Positions 8,392-15,485 of a DNA stretch of 64,000 nucleotides are shown here, one piece after another. The notes beneath the pieces are model-generated. The model worked only from the letters and a program-made list of their open reading frames with translations. It was not told where the DNA came from and did not search any database. The position numbers and the translations under genes are program-made. The DNA is from Myxococcales bacterium. Its GTDB lineage: Bacteria > Myxococcota_A > Polyangia > Palsa-1104 > JAEUJZ01. Numbering within the stretch: the stretch's first letter is position 1; the number at the start of each line of letters is the position of its first letter. The stretch is from the NCBI GenBank assembly GCA_016794465.1, contig JAEUKA010000051.1:46409-110408 (forward strand), read 5' to 3'.

Positions 8392-9822
8392 GTGCCAACC
8401 CAGCTGTTCCGCACCAAGTCCATTAACAAAGTCATCGCAGAGTCAGAAACCGGCGGCAGTCGTCTGCAGCGCTCGCTCTCGGCGTTTGACCTGACGATGA
8501 TTGGCATCGGAGCCATCATCGGAGCCGGAATCTTCGCCCTGACCGGCAACGCAGCCGCCACCAAGGCCGGTCCGGCGGTCGTCCTGTCCTTCGTCCTGTC
8601 GGGCATCGGCTGTGCGTTTGCGGGCCTGTGCTACGCCGAGATGGCCGCCATGATCCCGGTCGCCGGCAGCGCCTACACCTACGCGTACGCAACCCTTGGC
8701 GAGCTGTTCGCTTGGATCATCGGCTGGGCGCTGGTCCTCGAATACGCCGTCGGCGCCATCACCGTCGCAATCTCCTGGTCCGGCTACCTCGTGCGCTTCC
8801 TCGAAAAGGGCTTTGACATTCACCTGCCCTTCGAGTGGGTCAACGGCTACATGGTCACCCAGACCGACGCCGCTGGCATCGTCCACCACGGCCTGTTCAA
8901 CGTCCCGGCGGTGCTGCTCGTGTGCGCCATCACCGTGCTGCTGATCGTCGGCGTCAAAGAGAGCGCGCGCGCCACCTCGGCGATTGTGTTTATCAAGATT
9001 GCCGCCGTGCTGCTCTTTATCGGCATCGGCGCGACCCACGTCAACACCGCCAACTGGTCGCCGTTTGTGCCGTTCGGACCGTGGGGCATCGTCCAAGGCG
9101 CCGGCACGATCTTCTTTGCCTACATCGGCTTCGATGCAGTAACGACCATGTCCGAGGAAGCGAAGAACGCGCAGCGCGACCTGCCGATTGGCATCATCGC
9201 CTCGCTGGTCGTCTGCACCATCCTATATATCGCGGTTGCGGGCGTGCTGACCGGCATGGTGCCGTACCTGGAGCTCAAAGATCCGGCCCCGGTGACGCTG
9301 GCGCTGTCGCGAGCAGGCGTTTCGTGGGGTGTGACGCTGGTGTCGATCGGCGCGCTCGCCGGCCTCGGGAGCGTCGTGATGGTGATGATGATGGGTCAGC
9401 CGCGCGTGTTCCTGGCGATGAGCCGCGACGGGCTGCTGCCGGCGGGAATCAGCAGGATCCATCCCAAGTACCAGACCCCGGCGCGCTCGACCATCCTGAC
9501 CGGCGTCGTGGTTGCGACCTGTGCTTCCACGATGTCGACCGAGATTGCCGGCAACCTGACCTCGATGGGCACGCTGTTCGCGTTTGTGCTGGTGTGCCTC
9601 GGCGTGCTGGTGCTGCGCAAGACCGATCCATCGCGACCACGGCCGTTCAAGGCGCCGCTTGTCCCGGTGGTGCCGGTGCTGGGGATGCTGACTTGTCTGG
9701 GGATGATGGCCGGCCTCGATGGGGCGACCTGGATCAACTTCTTCGTCTGGCTTGCGATTGGGCTCTGTATCTATTTCAGCTACGGAAAGCGCCACTCGGT
9801 CCTGCACAACAGCCAGCCCTAG
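8392..9822 (+). CDS. APC-family amino-acid permease (cationic amino-acid transporter type)
   Basis: The 476-residue protein is an inner-membrane amino-acid transporter with about 12 hydrophobic spans. The first span carries the family signature GIGAIIGAGIFALTG, and the segment FFAYIGFDAVTTMSEEAKN around the sixth span is also diagnostic. Residues near the C-terminus keep the conserved FKAPLVPVVPVLG loop. I place the start at a GTG at 8392 because a strong GAGGAGG ribosome site lies just upstream, and the product then begins with the family-like FRTKSINKVI segment. Substrate is probably a basic or neutral amino acid but cannot be fixed from the sequence. It may supply lysine or methionine to nearby enzymes, which is speculation. 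Confidence 0.9.
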   Translation: MPTQLFRTKSINKVIAESETGGSRLQRSLSAFDLTMIGIGAIIGAGIFALTGNAAATKAGPAVVLSFVLSGIGCAFAGLCYAEMAAMIPVAGSAYTYAYATLGELFAWIIGWALVLEYAVGAITVAISWSGYLVRFLEKGFDIHLPFEWVNGYMVTQTDAAGIVHHGLFNVPAVLLVCAITVLLIVGVKESARATSAIVFIKIAAVLLFIGIGATHVNTANWSPFVPFGPWGIVQGAGTIFFAYIGFDAVTTMSEEAKNAQRDLPIGIIASLVVCTILYIAVAGVLTGMVPYLELKDPAPVTLALSRAGVSWGVTLVSIGALAGLGSVVMVMMMGQPRVFLAMSRDGLLPAGISRIHPKYQTPARSTILTGVVVATCASTMSTEIAGNLTSMGTLFAFVLVCLGVLVLRKTDPSRPRPFKAPLVPVVPVLGMLTCLGMMAGLDGATWINFFVWLAIGLCIYFSYGKRHSVLHNSQP

Positions 9823-9831
9823 CCTCGCCTG

Positions 9832-10971
9832 ATGTCTTCACTGTCCGCTGCCGACTTTGACTACGACCTTCCCGATGAGCTGATCGCCACCCGGCCAGCG
9901 GCGCAGCGCGATCACTCGCGGCTGCTGCTGGTCGAGCGGTTTGGCGTCTCGCACCACACCTTTGCCGACCTTCCCGAGCTTCTGGAACAGCACGTTGGCC
10001 CGCGTCCGCTGCTGGTGGTAAATGACAGCAAGGTGCTGCTCGCGCGGCTTAACACCCGCAAGCGCAGCCCCACCGGCGAGCTGGGCGGTCGCGTCGAGCT
10101 GCTGCTGCTGGAGCCGACCGCCTCCACGAGCGCGACCCGCTGGCGAGTCATGTACCGCACCAGCAAGCCGCTCCGGGTGGGCACGATGCTGCAGCCGCTT
10201 GATCGCCAGGGGGAGCCGCTGGCCGGTCGAACCCTGACGGTGCAGCGGGTCGAAGGCGAAGGCCGCGCGATCCTCGACCTGCCCATAGACCAGCCGCTAG
10301 AGGATCTTCTGGACCTGGCCGGGGAGCTGCCGCTGCCGCCCTACATCGTCAAGCAGCGCCAGGCCGCCGGGGAGTCCAGCCTGCCCGACGATCACCAGCG
10401 CTACCAGACCGTCTATGCCAAGGTGCTCGGCTCGGTGGCGGCGCCGACGGCGGGCTTGCACTTTACCCCGCAGCTTCTGGCCGAGCTTGCCGCCTGCGGC
10501 ATCGAGCGCCACAGCGTCACCTTGCACGTCGGTCCCGGGACGTTCCTGCCGCTGCGCGACGACGATCCCACAAAGCACGTCATGCACGCCGAGCGCTATC
10601 ACATTCCGCCCGAGACTGCCGCCGCGATTGCCCGCGCTCGCCAAGAAGGCCGCAAGATCCTGGCCGTCGGCACCACCGTCGTCCGCACCCTCGAGTCCGC
10701 GACCCCCGAAGGCCACAGCGTTCCCCAGCCCGGCTGGGGCGAGACGCGCCTGTTCATCTGCCCGCAAGACGGTCCCAACCAAGGTCGCTATCCGTTCCGC
10801 GTCGTCGATGCCTTGCTGACCAACTTTCACCTGCCGCGCTCGACCCTGCTGATGCTCGTCGCCGCTTTCGCCGGCACAGACCGCATCCTCGCCGCCTATC
10901 GCCAGGCCATCGCCGCCCGCTACCGCTTCTACAGCTACGGAGACGCCATGCTCCTCCCCACCCGGATGTAA
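9832..10971 (+). CDS. queA: S-adenosylmethionine:tRNA ribosyltransferase-isomerase
   Basis: QueA transfers and isomerises the ribosyl group of SAM to 7-aminomethyl-7-deazaguanine in tRNA, giving epoxyqueuosine. The 379-residue protein matches the family over its whole length: FDYDLPDELIATRPA at the start, LLVVNDSKVLLARL, VAAPTAGLHFT in the middle, the LHVGPGTFLP segment and the C-terminal TNFHLPRSTLLMLVAAFAG. It starts 9 bp after the permease stop and is followed by tgt, so the two consecutive late queuosine genes are together. Other queuosine genes (queC, queD, queE, queF, queG) are not in the window. Confidence 0.96.
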   Translation: MSSLSAADFDYDLPDELIATRPAAQRDHSRLLLVERFGVSHHTFADLPELLEQHVGPRPLLVVNDSKVLLARLNTRKRSPTGELGGRVELLLLEPTASTSATRWRVMYRTSKPLRVGTMLQPLDRQGEPLAGRTLTVQRVEGEGRAILDLPIDQPLEDLLDLAGELPLPPYIVKQRQAAGESSLPDDHQRYQTVYAKVLGSVAAPTAGLHFTPQLLAELAACGIERHSVTLHVGPGTFLPLRDDDPTKHVMHAERYHIPPETAAAIARARQEGRKILAVGTTVVRTLESATPEGHSVPQPGWGETRLFICPQDGPNQGRYPFRVVDALLTNFHLPRSTLLMLVAAFAGTDRILAAYRQAIAARYRFYSYGDAMLLPTRM

Positions 10972-11011
10972 AGAACCAAGGGGTTCCAATGATGTCGAAC
11001 AAGAGTCCACA

Positions 11012-11094
11012 GGCGTGGGGCCGACCGAAGAGCTTTTTTTCGGGTCGCCTGCGACACGACAAAAAAGTCTCGCAGGGAAGGGGGGCCCCACGCC
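11012..11094 (+). promoter_or_regulatory. Long hairpin spanning the tgt leader and ribosome site
   Basis: A perfect 11-bp inverted repeat (GGCGTGGGGCC at 11012-11022 and its complement at 11084-11094) encloses the queA-tgt gap and ends exactly at the tgt ATG. Inside it a second pair (C plus T-run at 11033-11040, A-run plus G at 11061-11067) and an inner GTCG/CGAC pair can stack. The purine-rich ribosome site (about 11075-11085) would be partly sequestered. This could regulate tgt translation or act as an attenuator. The pairing is read directly; the function is inferred. Confidence 0.4.
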
Positions 11095-12267
11095 ATGACC
11101 ACTGAGCCGCCGCTGTACACGCTGGATGGGCATGACGGCAAAGCCCGCGCCGGACGACTTGCGCTGCCCCATGGCGTCGTCGAAACCCCGATCTTCATGC
11201 CCGTCGGCACCGCCGGCAGCGTCAAAGCCATGACCGCCCCCGAGCTAGAGGATCTCGGCGCCCAGATCATCCTCGGCAACACCTATCACCTGTGGCTTCG
11301 TCCCGGCACCGACATCATCGCTCGCCACGGCGACCTGCACCGCTTTGCCACCTGGAAGCGCCCGATCCTCACCGACTCCGGCGGCTTTCAGGTCTTCAGC
11401 CTCGGCGCCGCCCAGTCCGCCGCCTCCGTCACCCAGGGCGGACTCGTCAAGATCACCGATGAAGGCGTCCGCTTTCGCTCGCACATCGACGGCTCACTGC
11501 GCCTGCTCACCCCCGAGGAGTCCCTGCGCATCCAGGCCGCCCTCGGCTCCGACATCGCCATGGCGTTCGATCACTGCCCGCCCGGCCTGTCCCCCCCCGC
11601 CGAGGCCGCCGCCGCCATGCGCCGCACCACCGCCTGGGCTGCTCGCTGTCTTTCGGTCGAAGCGCCGGTCCTTACCGATGGCATCCGCCCGCTCGGTCGC
11701 CAGCGCCGCTTTGGCATTGTCCAAGGCGGCATCCACCTCGACCTGCGCCGCCAGCACCTGGCCGAGATCTGCGCCCTCCCGTTTGACGGCTTCGCCCTCG
11801 GCGGCTTTGCGGTCGGCGAGCCCATCGAAACCATGTACGAGCTGCTCGACCAAGTCGCCTGCGAGCTACCGAGCGACCGCCCGCGCTACCTGATGGGCGT
11901 CGGCACCCCGCGCGACCTCGTCCGCGCCATCGCCGCCGGCATCGACATGTTTGACTGCGTCATGCCGACTCGCAATGCCAGAAACGGCCAGCTCTTCACC
12001 TCGCTGGGCAAGGTCAACATCCGCAACACCAAGTACGCCGCCGACCTCGCACCGCTCGACCCCGAGTGCACCTGCGAGACCTGCCAGCGCTACAGCCGCG
12101 CCTACCTGCGCCACCTGCTCATCGCCAAAGAGATCCTCTACTGCCGCCTCGCCACCCTCCACAACCTCCACTACTACCTCCACCTCACCCGCCGCGCCCG
12201 CACCGCCATCCTCACCGGAACCTTCGCCCCCTTCGCCCAAAAAGAACTCGCCCGCTGGGAGTCGTAG
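11095..12267 (+). CDS. tgt: tRNA-guanine transglycosylase
   Basis: Tgt exchanges guanine at position 34 of GUN-anticodon tRNAs for preQ1, which QueA then modifies. The 390-residue protein has the catalytic acid/base Asp94 (TDSGGFQVFSLG) and the nucleophile Asp287 (MFDCVMPTRNARNG). The zinc site is Cys325, Cys327, Cys330 and His356 (CTCETC...H). Length and motif order match bacterial enzymes. The start directly abuts an inverted repeat that covers the leader. Downstream there is no gene for nearly 800 bp, only a tandem-repeat array. Confidence 0.97.
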   Translation: MTTEPPLYTLDGHDGKARAGRLALPHGVVETPIFMPVGTAGSVKAMTAPELEDLGAQIILGNTYHLWLRPGTDIIARHGDLHRFATWKRPILTDSGGFQVFSLGAAQSAASVTQGGLVKITDEGVRFRSHIDGSLRLLTPEESLRIQAALGSDIAMAFDHCPPGLSPPAEAAAAMRRTTAWAARCLSVEAPVLTDGIRPLGRQRRFGIVQGGIHLDLRRQHLAEICALPFDGFALGGFAVGEPIETMYELLDQVACELPSDRPRYLMGVGTPRDLVRAIAAGIDMFDCVMPTRNARNGQLFTSLGKVNIRNTKYAADLAPLDPECTCETCQRYSRAYLRHLLIAKEILYCRLATLHNLHYYLHLTRRARTAILTGTFAPFAQKELARWES

Positions 12268-12283
12268 GGCGAGTGGGCTGACC

Positions 12284-12830
12284 GGCCCGGACTTGAAAAA
12301 CTGTCTTTGGCGGTCTGGCTGCTTGGCCCGGACTTCAAAAATTGTCTTTTTTGCGCGGGGAGTCCGGCCAGTCGCCCCAAAACTTTTTTTTCCGCGCGGG
12401 CTGGCCAGCCGCTGTGGGTTTGCACTTTTTTTGGCTGGCTGGGAGCGCAGCCGGTGACCAAAAAACTTTTTTTCTTGGCTTGGCTGGCCAGCCGGTGGCT
12501 GAAAAACTTTTTTTCTTGGGTTGGCCGGCCAGCCGGTGGCTGAAAAACTTTTTTTCTCGCGTGGGCCGGCCAGCCGGTGCGGGTTGGAACTTTTTTTTCT
12601 GGGCTGGCTGGCCAGCCGGTGGCCAAAAAACTTTTTTTCTCGCGCTGGCTGCACTCCCGGAGCGGTTTTGACAATTTTTCGACTTGGGGAAGGTCAGCCG
12701 GCTTCGTTTTGACAATTTTTCGACTTGAGGAAGGCCAGCCGGCTTCGTTTTGACAATTTTTCGACCTTGGGAAGGCCAGCCGGCTTCGTTTTGACAATTT
12801 TTCGACTTGGGGCGGTCCAGCCAGCTGGCG
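12284..12830. repeat. 41-bp tandem repeat array, about 13-14 units, two sub-families
   Basis: Units begin with GGCCAGCCGG or close variants at roughly 12284, 12325, 12366, 12403, 12445, 12486, 12527, 12568, 12610, 12651, 12692, 12733, 12774 and 12815. The spacing is almost always 41 or 42 bp. In the left part each unit carries A5-C-T7 preceded by GGTGGCTG; in the right part this is replaced by CTTCG-TTTTGACAATTTTTCG. Many left-hand units contain the 12-bp palindrome GGCTGGCCAGCC or a one-base variant. Repeats are back to back with no unique spacers, so this is not CRISPR. Because 41 is not a multiple of 3, long spurious reading frames run through it on both strands. Confidence 0.88.
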
Positions 12831-12858
12831 CGGAGGTTTTTGGGCTAGCAAGCGCGAG

Positions 12859-12888
12859 TTGACAGAGCGCTTTGCGCTTTCCTATGCT
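12859..12888 (+). promoter_or_regulatory. Sigma70-like promoter with internal inverted repeat
   Basis: TTGACA (12859-12864) and TATGCT (12883-12888) are separated by 18 bp, a good match to a housekeeping promoter. It lies just after the repeat array and reads toward the aminomutase gene. Between the two boxes lies the inverted repeat AGCGC-TTT-GCGCT (12866-12878), which could be an operator. No repressor gene is adjacent. Confidence 0.5.
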
Positions 12889-13055
12889 GGGTGGGTCTTG
12901 TGGTTTCTCTCCAACGTCCGTCACGAGCCTGACGTGTAGCTGCCGCCTCCGAAGTGGCAGTTCACGCATCCGCTGGGCCGCTCAGCCAACCTGATGCAGC
13001 CCAGTGCCACCCGCTTGCGCAGTCCGCCCGCGCAGCAAGGCTTTGACGGTATTTC
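12889..13055 (+). other. Untranslated leader of the aminomutase gene with hairpin potential
   Basis: About 165 bp separate the predicted promoter from the start codon. Two small inverted repeats are visible: ACGTC/GACGT (12914-12918 with 12931-12935) and CTGCC/GGCAG (12940-12944 with 12956-12960). I could not match it to a lysine riboswitch or another known class. No convincing reading frame fills it. Confidence 0.3.
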
Positions 13056-14468
13056 ATGGACCACGATCCCTCGCATCCCCACAAGCTTCCGGTTGTCGCG
13101 ACCGAGGCTCCCCAGGCGCTGAAACCGCCGGTTGACCCGGCCACGCTCGTCCACCGGCAGCTGCGCCGCGACCGCTTCTGGGCCCACATCCCGGCCTACG
13201 CGCAGGTTGATGAAGCGACGTTTGCCGACCACAAGTGGCAGTCCAAGCACACCATCACCAACCCGGACAAGCTGCTCGCGGCGGTGCAGTCGCTGGTCAC
13301 CAGCGAGTTTTACGCGGACGTAGCGGCGGGCTTTGCCGAGGCGCCGATGAGCATCCGTGTCTCGCCGTATCTGCTGAGCCTGATTGACTGGACCAACCCG
13401 TACGAAGACCCGCTGCGGATTCAGTTCATCCCGGTGCGCTCGCGGCTCTTGCCGGATCATCCCAAGCTGGGGCTGGACTCACTGGGCGAGCGGGCCGATG
13501 CGCCGACGCCGGGGCTGACCCATCGCTACGTCGATAAGGCGCTGTTTTTGGCGCTCGATACCTGTCCGGTCTACTGCCGCTTCTGTACTCGCAGCTACGC
13601 GGTCGGGGTCGACACGCCGCACGTCGAAAAGTACACCCTGCGCGTGAATGAAGACCGCTGGCACCGGGCGTTTGCCTACATCGCGTCGCGACCGGAGATC
13701 GAGGACATCGTCATTTCGGGCGGCGATGCCTACAACCTGCGGCCCCAGCAGCTTCGTGAGATCGGCGAGGCGCTGCTGTCGATAGACCACATCCGGCGGA
13801 TGCGCTTTGCGACCAAGGGGCCGGCGGTGATGCCGCAAAAGCTGCTGACGGATCACGAGTGGGTCGATGCGCTGACTTCTGTGGTGGAGAAGGGCCGCAA
13901 GCTCGGCAAAGACGTGATGCTGCACACCCACTTTAACCACCCGCGCGAGATCACCGGCATCACCCAGGACGCGATCCAGGTGCTGTTTTCGCGGGGGATC
14001 TTTGTGCGCAACCAGTCGGTGCTGATTCGCGGCGTCAACGACAGTACCGAGGTGATGGGGCTGCTGCTGCGGCGGCTCGGCTACATCAATGTCCACCCGT
14101 ACTACGTCTACATCCACGACATGGTGCAGGGCGTCGAGGACATGCGGACGACCGTGCAGGCCGGGCTAGAGATCGAGAAGCAGCTGCGCGGCTCGACGGC
14201 GGGCTTTAATACGCCGATGTTCGTGATGGATGCGCCGGGCGGAGGCGGCAAGCGCGATGCCCACTCGTTTGATCACTATGACCGCGTGACGGGGGTATCG
14301 GTGTACTCGGCGCCGTCGGTAAAGCCGGGGCAGCTGTTTTATTACTTCGATCCGATCGACCGGCTGCCCAAGGAAGGTCAGGAGCGGTGGGCGATTCCCG
14401 CCGAGCACGACCGGATGATTGCCGAGGCCAAAGCAGCGGCGCTGGCGGGGAAAAAGTCGCGGTCATGA
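13056..14468 (+). CDS. kamA: Lysine 2,3-aminomutase-family radical SAM enzyme
   Basis: Members use a [4Fe-4S] cluster, SAM and PLP to move the alpha-amino group to the beta carbon. The 470-residue protein has the cluster motif Cys170-x3-Cys174-x2-Cys177, SGGD at 221-224, and the PLP lysine Lys399 in PGGGGK. Residues that bind lysine in the Clostridium subterminale enzyme (Arg134, Asp293, Asp330) have counterparts at Arg157 (GLTHRY), Asp355 (HDM) and Asp392 (MDAPGG), with the same 37- and 7-residue spacings. Both aspartates contact the epsilon-amino group, so lysine is the likely substrate rather than glutamate. It is too long for EpmB. The stop overlaps the methyltransferase start (ATGA). The fate of the beta-lysine is unknown; no acetyltransferase (AblB) is adjacent. 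Confidence 0.85.
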   Translation: MDHDPSHPHKLPVVATEAPQALKPPVDPATLVHRQLRRDRFWAHIPAYAQVDEATFADHKWQSKHTITNPDKLLAAVQSLVTSEFYADVAAGFAEAPMSIRVSPYLLSLIDWTNPYEDPLRIQFIPVRSRLLPDHPKLGLDSLGERADAPTPGLTHRYVDKALFLALDTCPVYCRFCTRSYAVGVDTPHVEKYTLRVNEDRWHRAFAYIASRPEIEDIVISGGDAYNLRPQQLREIGEALLSIDHIRRMRFATKGPAVMPQKLLTDHEWVDALTSVVEKGRKLGKDVMLHTHFNHPREITGITQDAIQVLFSRGIFVRNQSVLIRGVNDSTEVMGLLLRRLGYINVHPYYVYIHDMVQGVEDMRTTVQAGLEIEKQLRGSTAGFNTPMFVMDAPGGGGKRDAHSFDHYDRVTGVSVYSAPSVKPGQLFYYFDPIDRLPKEGQERWAIPAEHDRMIAEAKAAALAGKKSRS

Positions 14469-15358
14469 CGAAGTGGGCGGAGTCAGCGCGGGCGTGGGGA
14501 CAGAACCTGCGTCGGCTCCTGTGGCCCCGTCCAGCCTGGCGGGCCGAGGCCGAGTTTGACTATTATCGCGTCGAGGAATCGGCGCTGGCAGAGCAGCTGG
14601 CTCGGCAGACCGTGTGGCAAAAGCAAGGTCACTTTGTCGGGCTGGGGCTGGTCGAATCGCTGGGACTGCTTGATCGGTCGCGGCTGGCTGACCTGCGGGT
14701 GCTGGAGCTTGGCGCGGGCGAGTGCATGCTCAGCCAAGCGCTGCTGCGGGCGGGGGCGGGCGAGGTGTGGGCAGCCGATGCGGTGCCGAAACAGATCTGG
14801 GCGGCGGCGCGGTCAACCCAGGGGGCAGGGGAGCCGCTTCACTGCGTGATCGCCGATGCGCTCGACCTGCCGTTTGCGGCGGACAGCTTTGACCTGGTGG
14901 TCGCCAACTTGGTGCTTCATCACATAAGGCCGCTGTCCGCGCTGTTTCAGGAAGTCGGTCGGGTGCTGACGCCGGGCGGGCAGCTGCTGGCGCTGGAGCC
15001 TGCGCCCCTCGTCGGGTCGCTGGTGCATGACAAGACCAGTGACAACGAAGCGCCGCTGTGGCCAGGCACCGTCACCACCGAGCTTTCACGCGCCGGCTTT
15101 GCTGCGGCCCACCATCAGTATCACTGGGTGCGGCTGCGCTCCTCGCTGCTCGGACCGCTGTCGCCAAGCTATCGAGTCAGCGCCCACAAGCCCGGTCTAA
15201 AAAGACCTGCTCGCGTTGCGCTGCGCCGTCCCCTTACCGCCACCAGCATCCCCGGCCTGTCCCTAGACACCGGCTGCCGCTTCGCTGCCCTCGCCAACGC
15301 CCAACTACAAACAATCGCCACCTGGGCAGAAAAAAAAGTCCCCCCAGAAACCAGTTGA
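14465..15358 (+). CDS. Class I SAM-dependent methyltransferase
   Basis: The 297-residue cytosolic protein has a methyltransferase fold of the type-11 (UbiE-like) group. Motif I is VLELGAGECMLS (about residue 79), motif II-III is ADALDLPFAADSFDLVVANLVLHH (about 138-160), and GGQLLALEPAP follows. The N-terminal 70 residues and basic C-terminal part (about 230-297) are not recognised. The start was set at 14465, where ATGA overlaps the aminomutase stop, indicating translational coupling and a shared pathway. The substrate is unknown; a beta-lysine-containing molecule is an attractive but unproven idea. Confidence 0.82.
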   Translation: MTKWAESARAWGQNLRRLLWPRPAWRAEAEFDYYRVEESALAEQLARQTVWQKQGHFVGLGLVESLGLLDRSRLADLRVLELGAGECMLSQALLRAGAGEVWAADAVPKQIWAAARSTQGAGEPLHCVIADALDLPFAADSFDLVVANLVLHHIRPLSALFQEVGRVLTPGGQLLALEPAPLVGSLVHDKTSDNEAPLWPGTVTTELSRAGFAAAHHQYHWVRLRSSLLGPLSPSYRVSAHKPGLKRPARVALRRPLTATSIPGLSLDTGCRFAALANAQLQTIATWAEKKVPPETS

Positions 15359-15447
15359 GTACAGAGGTGTGGGGGAGGGCCCCGCAGCGAAACGTATCGA
15401 TAGAAAGTCGGGGGGAAGAAAGGTCGAGGGGCGGGGAGGGAGAGAAG

Positions 15448-15477
15448 GCCGACCTACCCAGGAATCGGTAGGCCGGC
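15448..15477. terminator. Hairpin between convergent genes (possible bidirectional terminator)
   Basis: An 11-bp stem with one mismatch (15448-15458 against 15467-15477, GGTAGGCCGGC on the right) encloses an 8-base loop. It sits between the convergent methyltransferase and the giant surface-protein gene. No long T-run follows on either strand, so termination is inferred from position and stem strength only. Confidence 0.4.
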
Positions 15478-15485
15478 GCTCTTCT

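Noticed and set aside
12284..12830. Possible CRISPR array in the 41-bp repeats
   Set aside because: The units are contiguous and similar along their whole length, with no unique spacers of constant size and no cas genes nearby.
11866..12851. Long minus-strand reading frames rich in Lys-Lys-Phe/Trp-Pro across the tandem array
   Set aside because: They exist because the repeat unit has no stop in those frames. The unit length is not a multiple of 3, all frames read alike, and there is no ribosome site or family similarity.
12889..13055. Lysine riboswitch upstream of the aminomutase gene
   Set aside because: The leader has small hairpins but I could not find the conserved core of the lysine riboswitch.
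13056..14468. EpmB (EF-P beta-lysylation aminomutase)
   Set aside because: The protein is over 100 residues longer than EpmB and no epmA or efp gene is adjacent.
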